Source of the DNA: Candidatus Cottocaccamicrobium excrementipullorum
GTDB taxonomy: Bacteria; Bacillota; Clostridia; Lachnospirales; Lachnospiraceae
Direction of reading: 5' to 3'
Assembly: GCA_018713255.1 (NCBI GenBank)
Contig: DVFL01000009.1
Location: forward strand, 62,001-126,000
DNA length: 64,000 nucleotides
Shown here: in pieces, positions 53,116 to 60,465 of the stretch
Numbering within the stretch: the first letter of the stretch is position 1
Layout of the letters: each line of letters opens with the position of its first letter
The notes under the pieces: model-generated
The model's database searches: none
Told to the model about the DNA's origin: nothing
Seen by the model: the letters and a program-made list of their open reading frames with translations, nothing else
Translations under genes and position numbers: made by a program

Positions 53116-54204
53116 TTGAAAAAATTTCTGACCATGGAAGAATTAAAGGCGTTTTATGGGGGGAAATCTGTGCTGGTGACAGGACATACTGGATTTAAAG
53201 GTTCCTGGCTCTGCCGGATTCTTACGCTGGCGGGAGCAAAGGTGGCAGGCTATGCCCTTGAACCGCCGACAGATCCCAGCTTGTTTGCCGCTGCCGGCCT
53301 GGAGGAGACCATGGATTCGGCAACGGGAGATATCCGAAGTCTGGAAGATCTTTGGCGGGTATTTTCCCTCACCCAGCCGGAGATCGTGTTTCATCTGGCG
53401 GCCCAGCCCATTGTGCGGGATTCTTACCGGAATCCGGTGTATACTTATGAGACTAATGTAATGGGAACGGTTAATCTTTTGGAATGTGCCAGACGGTTTG
53501 GAAAGGTCCGTTCACTGGTGAATATTACCACAGATAAGGTTTATGAAAATAAGGAGTGGGAGTATGGCTATCGGGAAACGGACCGGCTGGATGGATATGA
53601 TCCTTACTCCAACAGCAAATCCTGTTCTGAACTGGTGACGCACAGCTATGTCCAGTCCTTCTTTTCCGGAAGTTCCTGCGCCGTATCTACGGCCAGAGCA
53701 GGAAATGTAATTGGCGGCGGTGATTTTGCCGCAGACCGGATTATCCCGGACTGCCTTCGGGCGGCGGCAAAGGGAGAGGATATTATTGTGCGGAATCCTT
53801 ATTCCACCAGGCCGTACCAGCATGTGCTGGAACCTTTGGGCGCCTATCTTCTGATTGCCATGAGACAGTTTGAAGATCCTGGCTTGGCGGGAAATTATAA
53901 CGTAGGGCCGGAGGAGAAGGACTGTGTGACCACAGGAGAGCTGGCAGATTTGTTTTGCCAGGCCTGGGGACAGGGGCTGCAATGGATAAACCGCAGCGAC
54001 GGCGGTCCTCACGAGGCTTCCTTTTTGAAGCTGGATTGTTCCAGAATCAAGAAAATATTAGGCTGGCAGCCTCGATACGGTGTGAATGAAGCTGTCCGCC
54101 GAACGGTGGAATGGTCCAGGGCTTATTTGGATGGCATGGATGTACGTCAGGTAATGGATCAGCAGATTCTGGATTACTTCTCAGCGCCGGCATCCATTTC
54201 GTAG
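53116..54204 (+). CDS. rfbG: CDP-glucose 4,6-dehydratase
   Basis: A 362-residue short-chain dehydrogenase/reductase-family enzyme that converts CDP-glucose to CDP-4-keto-6-deoxyglucose. The NAD site is VLVTGHTGFKGSWLC; the catalytic tract includes ITTDKVYENKEW and YDPYSNSKSCSEL (Tyr-x3-Lys). The best start is TTG at 53116 with GGAGG upstream; the ATG at 53134 is an alternative. It follows rfbF by 11 bases. A 195-base spacer holding a palindromic repeat array separates it from rfbH. Confidence 0.95.
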   Translation: MKKFLTMEELKAFYGGKSVLVTGHTGFKGSWLCRILTLAGAKVAGYALEPPTDPSLFAAAGLEETMDSATGDIRSLEDLWRVFSLTQPEIVFHLAAQPIVRDSYRNPVYTYETNVMGTVNLLECARRFGKVRSLVNITTDKVYENKEWEYGYRETDRLDGYDPYSNSKSCSELVTHSYVQSFFSGSSCAVSTARAGNVIGGGDFAADRIIPDCLRAAAKGEDIIVRNPYSTRPYQHVLEPLGAYLLIAMRQFEDPGLAGNYNVGPEEKDCVTTGELADLFCQAWGQGLQWINRSDGGPHEASFLKLDCSRIKKILGWQPRYGVNEAVRRTVEWSRAYLDGMDVRQVMDQQILDYFSAPASIS

Positions 54205-54220
54205 GAAAAGACTTGCAAAA

Positions 54221-54273
54221 CTATCATGCGCGAATACATGCCGCCTATCCGGCGGCAGGATTTATAAAGTAAG
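54221..54273 (+). repeat. Palindromic dispersed repeat, internally deleted copy
   Basis: It begins like the full copy that follows (ATCATGCGC) but jumps directly to GAATACATGCCGCC. About 56 bases that hold the first hairpin are missing. The second hairpin (TGCCGCC-TATCC-GGCGGCA) and the tail GGATTTATAAAGTAA are kept. Confidence 0.85.
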
Positions 54274-54382
54274 CCATCATGCGCCGGCGGCTGACGCACC
54301 AGCCGTTCTGCAAAGGACTGGCGGCGCATTTGGCATCCCTGAATATATGCCGCCTAATCGGCGGCAGGATTTATAAAGTAAA
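54274..54382 (+). repeat. Palindromic dispersed repeat, full copy B, upstream of rfbH
   Basis: It is homologous to 11286-11393 inside the GH106-like gene. It can fold as an outer stem ATGCGCC/GGCGCAT enclosing CGGCTG/CAGCCG, then a second hairpin TGCCGCC-TAATC-GGCGGCA, with tail GGATTTATAAAGTAAA. It directly follows the deleted copy and ends 17 bases before rfbH, so it is part of the operon mRNA. Confidence 0.88.
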
Positions 54383-54399
54383 TAGAAAGGAACGAATCA

Positions 54400-55743
54400 A
54401 TGTTTGAAGAAAAAACAGAACAGCAGGCCCGTCAGGAGATTTTAGATCTGGTGGCAGAATACTGCCGGAAATTCCATAATCAGAAAAAGCCTTTTGTGGA
54501 AGGTACGCGGATTCCTTATGCTTCCCGGGTTTATGATGAGCATGAGATGGTGAATCTGGTGGATTCCTCCCTGGAGTTCTGGCTGACCTCCGGGCGCTAT
54601 ACCCAAGAATTTGAGAAAAAGCTGGCAGAGTACCTGGGGGTTAGGTATTGTTCTCTGGTAAATTCCGGTTCTTCGGCGAATCTTGTTGCCTTCATGACCC
54701 TTACCTCTCCTTTGCTGGGAGAACGCCAGATTCGCCGGGGAGATGAGGTGATCACCGTGGCGGCAGGCTTTCCCACCACAGTAACCCCGATTATCCAGTA
54801 TGGGGCAGTTCCGGTGTTTGTGGACGTGACGATTCCCCAGTACAACATTGACGTATCCCAGCTGGAGGCAGCCCTTTCTTCCCGGACGAAAGCAGTGATG
54901 ATTGCCCATACGCTGGGAAATCCCTTTGATTTACAGGCAGTAAAAGATTTCTGCACCGCTCATGGATTGTGGCTGGTGGAAGATAATTGTGATGCATTAG
55001 GAAGTCAGTACAAGATTGACGGAGAAATGAAATTTACGGGAACCATCGGAGATATGGGAACTTCAAGCTTTTATCCCCCCCATCATATGACCATGGGAGA
55101 AGGAGGCGCCGTATATACGGATAATCCTCTGTTAAACAAGATAATCCGCTCCTTCCGGGACTGGGGACGGGACTGCGTCTGCCCTTCTGGTCAGGACAAT
55201 GTGTGCGGTCATCGTTTTGACCGCCAGTACGGTCAGCTGCCTCTGGGATATGACCACAAGTACGTGTATTCTCATTTTGGCTACAATTTGAAAGCTACAG
55301 ATATGCAGGCGGCTATCGGCTGCGCCCAGCTGGAGAAATTCCCCTCCTTTGTGGAGCGGCGGCGCCATAACTTTGACCGGCTGAAAGCTGCGCTGTCTGG
55401 CCTGGAGGATAAGATTATTCTTCCAGAACCCTGTGAGAATGGAAGACCTAGCTGGTTTGGCTTTTTGATCACCTGCCGGGATGGAGTGGACCGGAACAAG
55501 GTTGTTTCTTATGTAGAAGGAAAAGGAGTGCAGACCAGAATGCTGTTTGCAGGAAATCTCACCAAGCATCCTTGCTTCGACCAGCTGAGAGAGCAGAATG
55601 AGGGATATCGGATTGTGGGAGATCTTAAGGTGACGGATCAGATTATGCAGGATACGTTCTGGGTGGGAGTGTATCCAGGAATGACCGATGAAATGATTGA
55701 CTATATGGCGAAGGTAATCCGGGAGGCGTTGGAGCATGTATGA
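54400..55743 (+). CDS. rfbH: CDP-4-dehydro-6-deoxyglucose 3-dehydrase (E1)
   Basis: A 447-residue PMP-dependent enzyme of the aminotransferase fold that removes the C3 hydroxyl of CDP-4-keto-6-deoxyglucose. In SFYPPHHMTMGEGG the usual Schiff-base lysine is replaced by histidine (His228-His229), the hallmark of this dehydrase. The [2Fe-2S] cysteines appear as DCVCPSGQDNVC (CxC-x7-C). No partner reductase (E3, DdhD/AscD type) is in the window, nor a final reductase or epimerase that would define the sugar. It overlaps the LicD gene by eight bases. Confidence 0.95.
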   Translation: MFEEKTEQQARQEILDLVAEYCRKFHNQKKPFVEGTRIPYASRVYDEHEMVNLVDSSLEFWLTSGRYTQEFEKKLAEYLGVRYCSLVNSGSSANLVAFMTLTSPLLGERQIRRGDEVITVAAGFPTTVTPIIQYGAVPVFVDVTIPQYNIDVSQLEAALSSRTKAVMIAHTLGNPFDLQAVKDFCTAHGLWLVEDNCDALGSQYKIDGEMKFTGTIGDMGTSSFYPPHHMTMGEGGAVYTDNPLLNKIIRSFRDWGRDCVCPSGQDNVCGHRFDRQYGQLPLGYDHKYVYSHFGYNLKATDMQAAIGCAQLEKFPSFVERRRHNFDRLKAALSGLEDKIILPEPCENGRPSWFGFLITCRDGVDRNKVVSYVEGKGVQTRMLFAGNLTKHPCFDQLREQNEGYRIVGDLKVTDQIMQDTFWVGVYPGMTDEMIDYMAKVIREALEHV

Positions 55744-56596
55744 TATGACGAAGGTTCATCAGGTGAACCTGGCCATTCTTAAAGAGATTGACCGGATCTG
55801 CCGGAAATACCGGCTGAAATACGTGCTGGATTCAGGTACCCTAATCGGGGCCGTCCGCCATCAAGGATTTATTCCCTGGGATGATGATGCAGATGTGGCC
55901 ATGACCAGATCGAACTTTGAGGCTTTTTTGAAAGTAGCGCCCCGAGAGCTTCCTGAGAACATGGAGCTGATTATGCCCAATCAGTTTCGGGATGGAAAAG
56001 GATTTTATGATTTTACGCCCAGAATCGCGTATTTAAACAGCCGTACTCACCCTGAGGATGAGGAGATGGCGTTTTACCAGGGGAAGCTGAATCATCTGTA
56101 CGTGGATTTATTTGTCATGGACAATCTTCCTGATGGCAAAATCGGCGCGGCAGTTTCCAAAGGACTCCAGATGGCGGCTTACGGCCTGGCTATGGGCCAC
56201 CGCTATCGTTTAGATTTTCAGAAATATCCTCCCTTTACCCGATTCTGCGTCAGAGTGCTGGCGGGGGTGGGGCGGCTGATTCCCCTCAAGTGGATTATGG
56301 CTTTTCAGTATCGCTGTGCCCGAAAAGACCGGAAGAAGAAAACCCGGAGACTTTATTACAGCAATTACCAGCCGGATTTCCTTTATGTTACCTTAGAGCG
56401 GCAGTGGAGCACCAATACAGTGGATCTGCCTTTTGAGGATACTAAGCTGATGTGTCCTCAGGGATGGGATCAGGTGCTTACCTGGCTGTATGGTGATTAC
56501 CGGAAGCTGCCTCCCGTGGAAAAGCGGGTGCCTACCCATTCGACAATGGAGATTCAGGTGTTTTCACCAGAAGAAAAAGAGGAGGCCAAGCCATGA
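55736..56596 (+). CDS. LicD family phosphotransferase-like protein
   Basis: A 286-residue protein with the LicD signature YVLDSGTLIGAVRHQGFIPW followed by DDDADVAM, the nucleotidyltransferase-fold metal site. LicD proteins transfer phosphocholine, phosphoribitol or similar groups from CDP-activated donors to surface glycans. It is placed directly after rfbH and coupled to it by overlap, so it may decorate the same polymer. The donor cannot be read. No membrane helix is evident, so it acts in the cytoplasm before export. Confidence 0.92.
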   Translation: MYDMTKVHQVNLAILKEIDRICRKYRLKYVLDSGTLIGAVRHQGFIPWDDDADVAMTRSNFEAFLKVAPRELPENMELIMPNQFRDGKGFYDFTPRIAYLNSRTHPEDEEMAFYQGKLNHLYVDLFVMDNLPDGKIGAAVSKGLQMAAYGLAMGHRYRLDFQKYPPFTRFCVRVLAGVGRLIPLKWIMAFQYRCARKDRKKKTRRLYYSNYQPDFLYVTLERQWSTNTVDLPFEDTKLMCPQGWDQVLTWLYGDYRKLPPVEKRVPTHSTMEIQVFSPEEKEEAKP

Positions 56597-57573
56597 ATCA
56601 GGAGACGGAAAACCAACGAAAGCTTCTGTCTGTGGTGGTGTCCGTATATAATGAGGAACAGGCCCTTAAGGCCTTTTACCAGAAGGCGAAAGCTGTTCTT
56701 GAGGGCCTTTCCTGGGATTATGAATTGATTTTCGTGAATGATGGCAGCGTAGATGGGAGCGAAGGGATTTTAGAGGAATTTGCCAGAAATGACAAGCAGG
56801 TGAAAATCATCAGCTTTTCCCGGAATTTCGGCCATGAGGCAGCCATGATTGCCGGAATGGATTACAGCCAGGGGGACGGAGTTGTATGCATGGACGCAGA
56901 TCTTCAGCATCCGCCGGAGTGTCTGGAGGAGATTACAGCGGCTTTTGAGGCGGGAGATCAGGTGATCAACATGGTTCGTACCAGAAACCAGGATGCGGGA
57001 ATGGTGAAAAATATTACTTCCCGAGGATTTTACTGGCTGATTAATACGATTTCCGACGTACATTTTGAACCGAACGCTTCAGATTTTTTCGCTGTGGATC
57101 GCAAAGTAGCTCAGGTGATGAAAAACAGCTACCGAGAAAAAGTTCGTTTCCTGCGGGGATATGTGCAGAATGTGGGATTTCGAAAAAAGAACTTGTATTA
57201 TGAAGCCAGGCCCAGAGTGGCGGGTCACAGCAAGTACAGCATCAGAAAGCTGATGGCCTTTTCCGTTAATACGATTTTATGTTTCTCCAACATGCCCTTA
57301 AAGCTTGGGATCTATGCAGGCATGTTTTCTGCTCTTTTAGGGCTGGCGGTAATGATTTACACCCTCTTTACCCGAGAGGGAGCGCCAAGCGGCTACGCAA
57401 CCATCGTGGTGCTGATTTGTTTTATGTTTGCCATGCTCTTTGTGATTGTGGGGATTATCGGGGAATATATCGCCATTTTATTTACAGAACTGAAGGATCG
57501 GCCGGTGTACATTGTGGCAGAAACCATCAATATTCCCGAAGAAAATAGGGGGAAATCGTCAGAAAAGGCGTAA
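56593..57573 (+). CDS. Family 2 glycosyltransferase, GtrB/DPM-like with two membrane helices
   Basis: A 326-residue enzyme: a GT2 domain (LLSVVVSVYNEEQALKAFYQ, FVNDGSVDGS, MDADLQHPPE, FSRNFGHEAAMIAGMDY) followed by two C-terminal helices at about 238-262 and 270-297. This layout is the undecaprenyl-phosphate glucosyltransferase type, which loads a sugar onto the lipid carrier for use on the outer face by GT-C enzymes, several of which are encoded in this locus. It ends the glycan locus and overlaps the LicD gene by four bases. Confidence 0.93.
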   Translation: MNQETENQRKLLSVVVSVYNEEQALKAFYQKAKAVLEGLSWDYELIFVNDGSVDGSEGILEEFARNDKQVKIISFSRNFGHEAAMIAGMDYSQGDGVVCMDADLQHPPECLEEITAAFEAGDQVINMVRTRNQDAGMVKNITSRGFYWLINTISDVHFEPNASDFFAVDRKVAQVMKNSYREKVRFLRGYVQNVGFRKKNLYYEARPRVAGHSKYSIRKLMAFSVNTILCFSNMPLKLGIYAGMFSALLGLAVMIYTLFTREGAPSGYATIVVLICFMFAMLFVIVGIIGEYIAILFTELKDRPVYIVAETINIPEENRGKSSEKA

Positions 57574-57661
57574 AATTCTGCTAATTAACAGATGATGGGG
57601 AAATGTATATAAAAATCGCAGAATAACGAGAAAAATTTAGATAAATTTAACGGTTAAGGCC

Positions 57662-57690
57662 TTGTGTTTTCTGGAAAAAGAGAGTATACT
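57662..57690 (+). promoter_or_regulatory. Promoter of the HPr-like gene
   Basis: TTGTGT (57662-57667) and TATACT (57685-57690) are 17 bases apart, about 74 bases before the ATG at 57764. Confidence 0.65.
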
Positions 57691-57763
57691 ATAAGTACTT
57701 TAGGGAGGTAAAGTTACTAAAGGGGAAACTTAGTGGACGTCTGGTAGCAAAGGAGTGAGGCGT

Positions 57764-58012
57764 ATGTTAGCAAAGCAAATTGATATTGCAGCTCGCTCTG
57801 CCCGTCCATTGCCGATTTCCTATATTATCCGAATGGCGCAGCAATTCTCCTGTGAAGTATATATTCAGGATAAGAGCATGCGGATTAATGCGAAAGACTA
57901 TAATGAAATGAAACGAGACTGGAATCCGCAGGGCAATCGGCTGGTCTTCTATCTGAATGGGGCAGATGAAGTTGCAGCTGGAGACAAATTAAAAAAAGCG
58001 TTGGAGACCTAA
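57764..58012 (+). CDS. HPr-like protein without the phospho-acceptor histidine
   Basis: An 82-residue protein that aligns along its length with PTS phosphocarrier HPr: the ARP motif near residue 14, helix 1 (ISYIIRMAQQF), INAKD at 41-45 in place of the usual NxKS, and the end NGADEVAAGDKLKKAL. The protein contains no histidine at all, so it cannot carry the HPr phosphate. Asp45 stands where HPr has regulatory Ser46. It therefore looks like a regulatory or structural paralogue, in the manner of Crh, rather than a phosphocarrier. The start at 57764 has AAAGGAG 8 bases upstream; an in-frame GTG at 57755 is less likely. Confidence 0.85.
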   Translation: MLAKQIDIAARSARPLPISYIIRMAQQFSCEVYIQDKSMRINAKDYNEMKRDWNPQGNRLVFYLNGADEVAAGDKLKKALET

Positions 58013-58022
58013 CATAAGACGC

Positions 58023-58056
58023 AAAAAGGGTTGTGGAAGGGGACAACCCTTTTTTT
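58023..58056. terminator. Bidirectional terminator after the HPr-like gene
   Basis: AAAAAGGGTTGT pairs with ACAACCCTTTTT on an 8-base loop, with a T-run on both strands. Confidence 0.9.
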
Positions 58057-58104
58057 GTTGGCGGGAAATCCTGGTTCCGGGATGTTTCCCCGCAGTGCGG
58101 AAGA

Positions 58105-58137
58105 CCTGTCTGAAGTTCAGACAGGCTTCTTTTTTTC
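58105..58137 (+). terminator. Second hairpin with T-run, overlapping the BCCT stop codon
   Basis: CCTGTCTGA pairs with TCAGACAGG on a 3-base loop and is followed by CTTCTTTTTTT on the + strand. It overlaps the end of the opposing transporter gene (stop at 58117) and backs up the terminator at 58023-58056. Confidence 0.65.
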
Positions 58138-59673
58138 TGTTTCCAGCTCCTTTAGATACTGTCCCGCATCTTTGAAGAAACTGGCCACAATGGTTAGGAT
58201 AATGAAACCAATGGGAAAGGCGGCGATGATGGATACGGTCTGCAGGTTGGTCATGGAGCTGTCATTAAAGATCAGTGCAATGGGAAAGAGCATTAACAGC
58301 ACTGCCCAGAACAGCTTTACCTTCTGATCCGGTTCTTCCTTCTCTTTAAGTTCTTTGTAAGAATAGGAGGAGGCGACTAAGGTGAGGGCATCAAAGGTGG
58401 TAGCGTAGAAGGCGATCATCGTTAAGGCCAGCAGCACCAGACCAAATTCGGAAAAGGGAAGAGTCTGAAAAATAGACAAAATGCTCTCATAAAGATTCTG
58501 GGTCTGTTCATAGATTCCCAGAAGATCCAGCTTCCCGAATACCTGAAGACTAAGGCCGTAGTTTCCCAGAATGATAAAGGAAACAAAGGTTCCTGACAGA
58601 GCAAAAATATATCCTCCCAGAATCGTCTGGCGGATTGTTCTTCCCCGGCTGATGGTGCCGATGAAAAATGGAGTGGCTACGCACCATACCATCCAGTATG
58701 CCCAGTAGAAAATAGTCCAGTTCTGAGGAAATGAGGAGGTTCGGGAAGCATCTGTCCAAGTGCTCATGCCAATAAAATTCTGGGCAAGGTTTCCCACTGC
58801 AGTGAGGCCGGTTTCGATAATATACCGGGCCTGGCCGCCGCCGATCAGCACATAAAGCAGCAGACCGAAAAACAGGTAAGTGCAGGATGCGGCTAGTTTT
58901 GCCACCCCTTTCATGCCGAAAATCACGGTAACAGTGTAGGTGATGCAGATAATCACCAGGATGGCGATGGTCAGAAAATGAGATTCGGGAATGCCGAATA
59001 CATGACTGATTGCCAGGGAAAGAAGGGGAGTGGCCAGGGAGAAGGTGGTTGCCGTCCCTGCCAGCAGGGCAAAGATCGCCACCAGGTCAATGAGCCGCCC
59101 GGGAATTCCATCCACATGCTTTCCCAGCAGCGGACGGCAGGCTTCGGAGTATTTCTGCTTGTTTCGTTTTCTGACATGAAGCATAAAACCGAAGGAAACG
59201 GCAAGTATCATGTAAAAACTCCAGGGAATCGGGCCCCAATGAAATAAAGGATAAGTAGCGGCCCATTCCTCCATGGCACCCATCTGGCTGATTCGCGGTT
59301 CATTGGCGTAAAGCATCCATTCGCAGAGGGAGTAAAACAAGATATCTGCTGCCAGGCCGGCGGTGAACATCATGGTTCCCCATTGGAAGAAGGAATAATC
59401 TGGCTTATCTGCTCCTCCTAATTTAATGGAGCCGTACCGGGAAAAGGCCATATACAAAGAGCAGAAAAACGCTCCGAGGCCGATGAGCAGATAGTAGGTG
59501 CTGAGCCGGTCGCCCAGAAAGAAGCGGATGGTGGAAAGGAGCTGGGCGGAGCTTTCTGGGTAAACCACAAACAGAAAGCACAGCACAACAATAGCTGCCA
59601 GAGGAACTGCAGTCGTTACCCAGTCAAGGCGCCTTTTCAGCTGATGAAACGGAATGCCGGAAGATGATTTCAT
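58117..59673 (-). CDS. BCCT family transporter (betaine/carnitine/choline)
   Basis: A 518-residue secondary transporter with 12 predicted helices. The BCCT signatures are visible: a Trp-rich region with YPLFHWGPIPWSFYMILAV, and WTIFYWAYWMVWCVATPFFI followed by GTISRGRT. Members import glycine betaine, choline or carnitine with Na+ or H+, or exchange substrates. It is a single gene with its own promoter (59740-59768) and AGGAGG ribosome site. The ligand cannot be fixed by eye. Both termini are short, without the long C-terminal osmosensor tail of BetP. Confidence 0.94.
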   Translation of the reverse strand: MKSSSGIPFHQLKRRLDWVTTAVPLAAIVVLCFLFVVYPESSAQLLSTIRFFLGDRLSTYYLLIGLGAFFCSLYMAFSRYGSIKLGGADKPDYSFFQWGTMMFTAGLAADILFYSLCEWMLYANEPRISQMGAMEEWAATYPLFHWGPIPWSFYMILAVSFGFMLHVRKRNKQKYSEACRPLLGKHVDGIPGRLIDLVAIFALLAGTATTFSLATPLLSLAISHVFGIPESHFLTIAILVIICITYTVTVIFGMKGVAKLAASCTYLFFGLLLYVLIGGGQARYIIETGLTAVGNLAQNFIGMSTWTDASRTSSFPQNWTIFYWAYWMVWCVATPFFIGTISRGRTIRQTILGGYIFALSGTFVSFIILGNYGLSLQVFGKLDLLGIYEQTQNLYESILSIFQTLPFSEFGLVLLALTMIAFYATTFDALTLVASSYSYKELKEKEEPDQKVKLFWAVLLMLFPIALIFNDSSMTNLQTVSIIAAFPIGFIILTIVASFFKDAGQYLKELETEKKKPV

Positions 59674-59739
59674 AAGAACCTCCTGATGATCATGAAATTT
59701 TCCTTGTTCAAAAAAATAAAAATTAACAACTTATTGAAC

Positions 59740-59768
59740 ATCATAGCATTGCCAACCATAAAAATCAA
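59740..59768 (-). promoter_or_regulatory. Promoter of the BCCT transporter gene
   Basis: On the - strand TTGATT (-35, 59763-59768) and TATGAT (-10, 59740-59745) are 17 bases apart. Downstream an inverted GTTCAA...TTGAAC pair (59706-59739) could be an operator. Confidence 0.65.
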
Positions 59769-59832
59769 GGGGAATTTGTGAAGATTTTCTGACATTTTTC
59801 CGAAACCCCTATCCAAACAAAAGTCCTTTCGA

Positions 59833-59838
59833 TATAAT
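59833..59838 (+). promoter_or_regulatory. Probable -10 box for the lipoprotein/MBL gene pair
   Basis: A perfect TATAAT about 59 bases before the lipoprotein start, without a good -35 box. It is divergent from the BCCT promoter. Confidence 0.45.
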
Positions 59839-59896
59839 ACAATATTGTTACGTGATTTTAACGTGAATGAGATTGAACGAGAGGAGAAGGAGCAAG

Positions 59897-60448
59897 ATGA
59901 AAAAGCAGATTTTAGGAGCTGCAGTAGCCTGTGTGCTGCTGATGTCTGCCGGATGCACCCAGAGCAATATATTAAGACCGGAGGGAAGGCCGCAGCCGGA
60001 TTTCAGTGTGGTGACAGATGTGCAGATTGACTGGGAGCAGGTCAGCGATGACGTGCAGAGCTTTTATGAAGATTCGGATGAATATTCTGGCCTGATCAGC
60101 TTCAATTATGCCCACAAGGATGAGGAAAAAATGATAGAGGCGCAGCTGTTTGTCAATGATCAGGTAACGGAAGCAGAAGCAGTAAAATATGCCACAGATC
60201 TGATTCATTTTATTAACGATTCGATCCATATTCAAAACAATTCTTTGGCACTGTCCAGTGATGACAGCTATGGCGGATTTTTTCAGGATTACGGTTTTCA
60301 CGTAGAGGTGATTCCGGAGGACAGTCAGGATGACGAAAGCACCTGGCTGGTGAATATGACGGTAGAGGCAGGAAGCGACACCCCTATTGTGCCCTTAGGC
60401 CAGAGCGGGGAAACAGAAAGCTCAGTTGAAGAAACCGAAGCACAGTGA
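59897..60448 (+). CDS. Small lipoprotein of unknown function
   Basis: A 183-residue protein with a typical lipoprotein signal (MKKQILGAAVACVLLMSAGC, lipidated Cys20). The mature part is acidic, with an alpha/beta pattern and a Glu/Thr/Ser-rich tail. No family was recognised. The start at 59897 has AGAAGGAG upstream; an in-frame ATG at 59867 is less likely. It is followed after 17 bases by the secreted MBL-fold gene, and the pair appears to be one operon. Confidence 0.82.
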   Translation: MKKQILGAAVACVLLMSAGCTQSNILRPEGRPQPDFSVVTDVQIDWEQVSDDVQSFYEDSDEYSGLISFNYAHKDEEKMIEAQLFVNDQVTEAEAVKYATDLIHFINDSIHIQNNSLALSSDDSYGGFFQDYGFHVEVIPEDSQDDESTWLVNMTVEAGSDTPIVPLGQSGETESSVEETEAQ

Positions 60449-60465
60449 ACAGAAAGGAAGCAGGA

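Noticed and set aside
54205-54399. Possible CRISPR or attachment site between rfbG and rfbH
   Set aside because: Only one and a half copies of a long palindromic unit with no spacers; homology to a stretch inside a distant gene fits a dispersed repeat instead.
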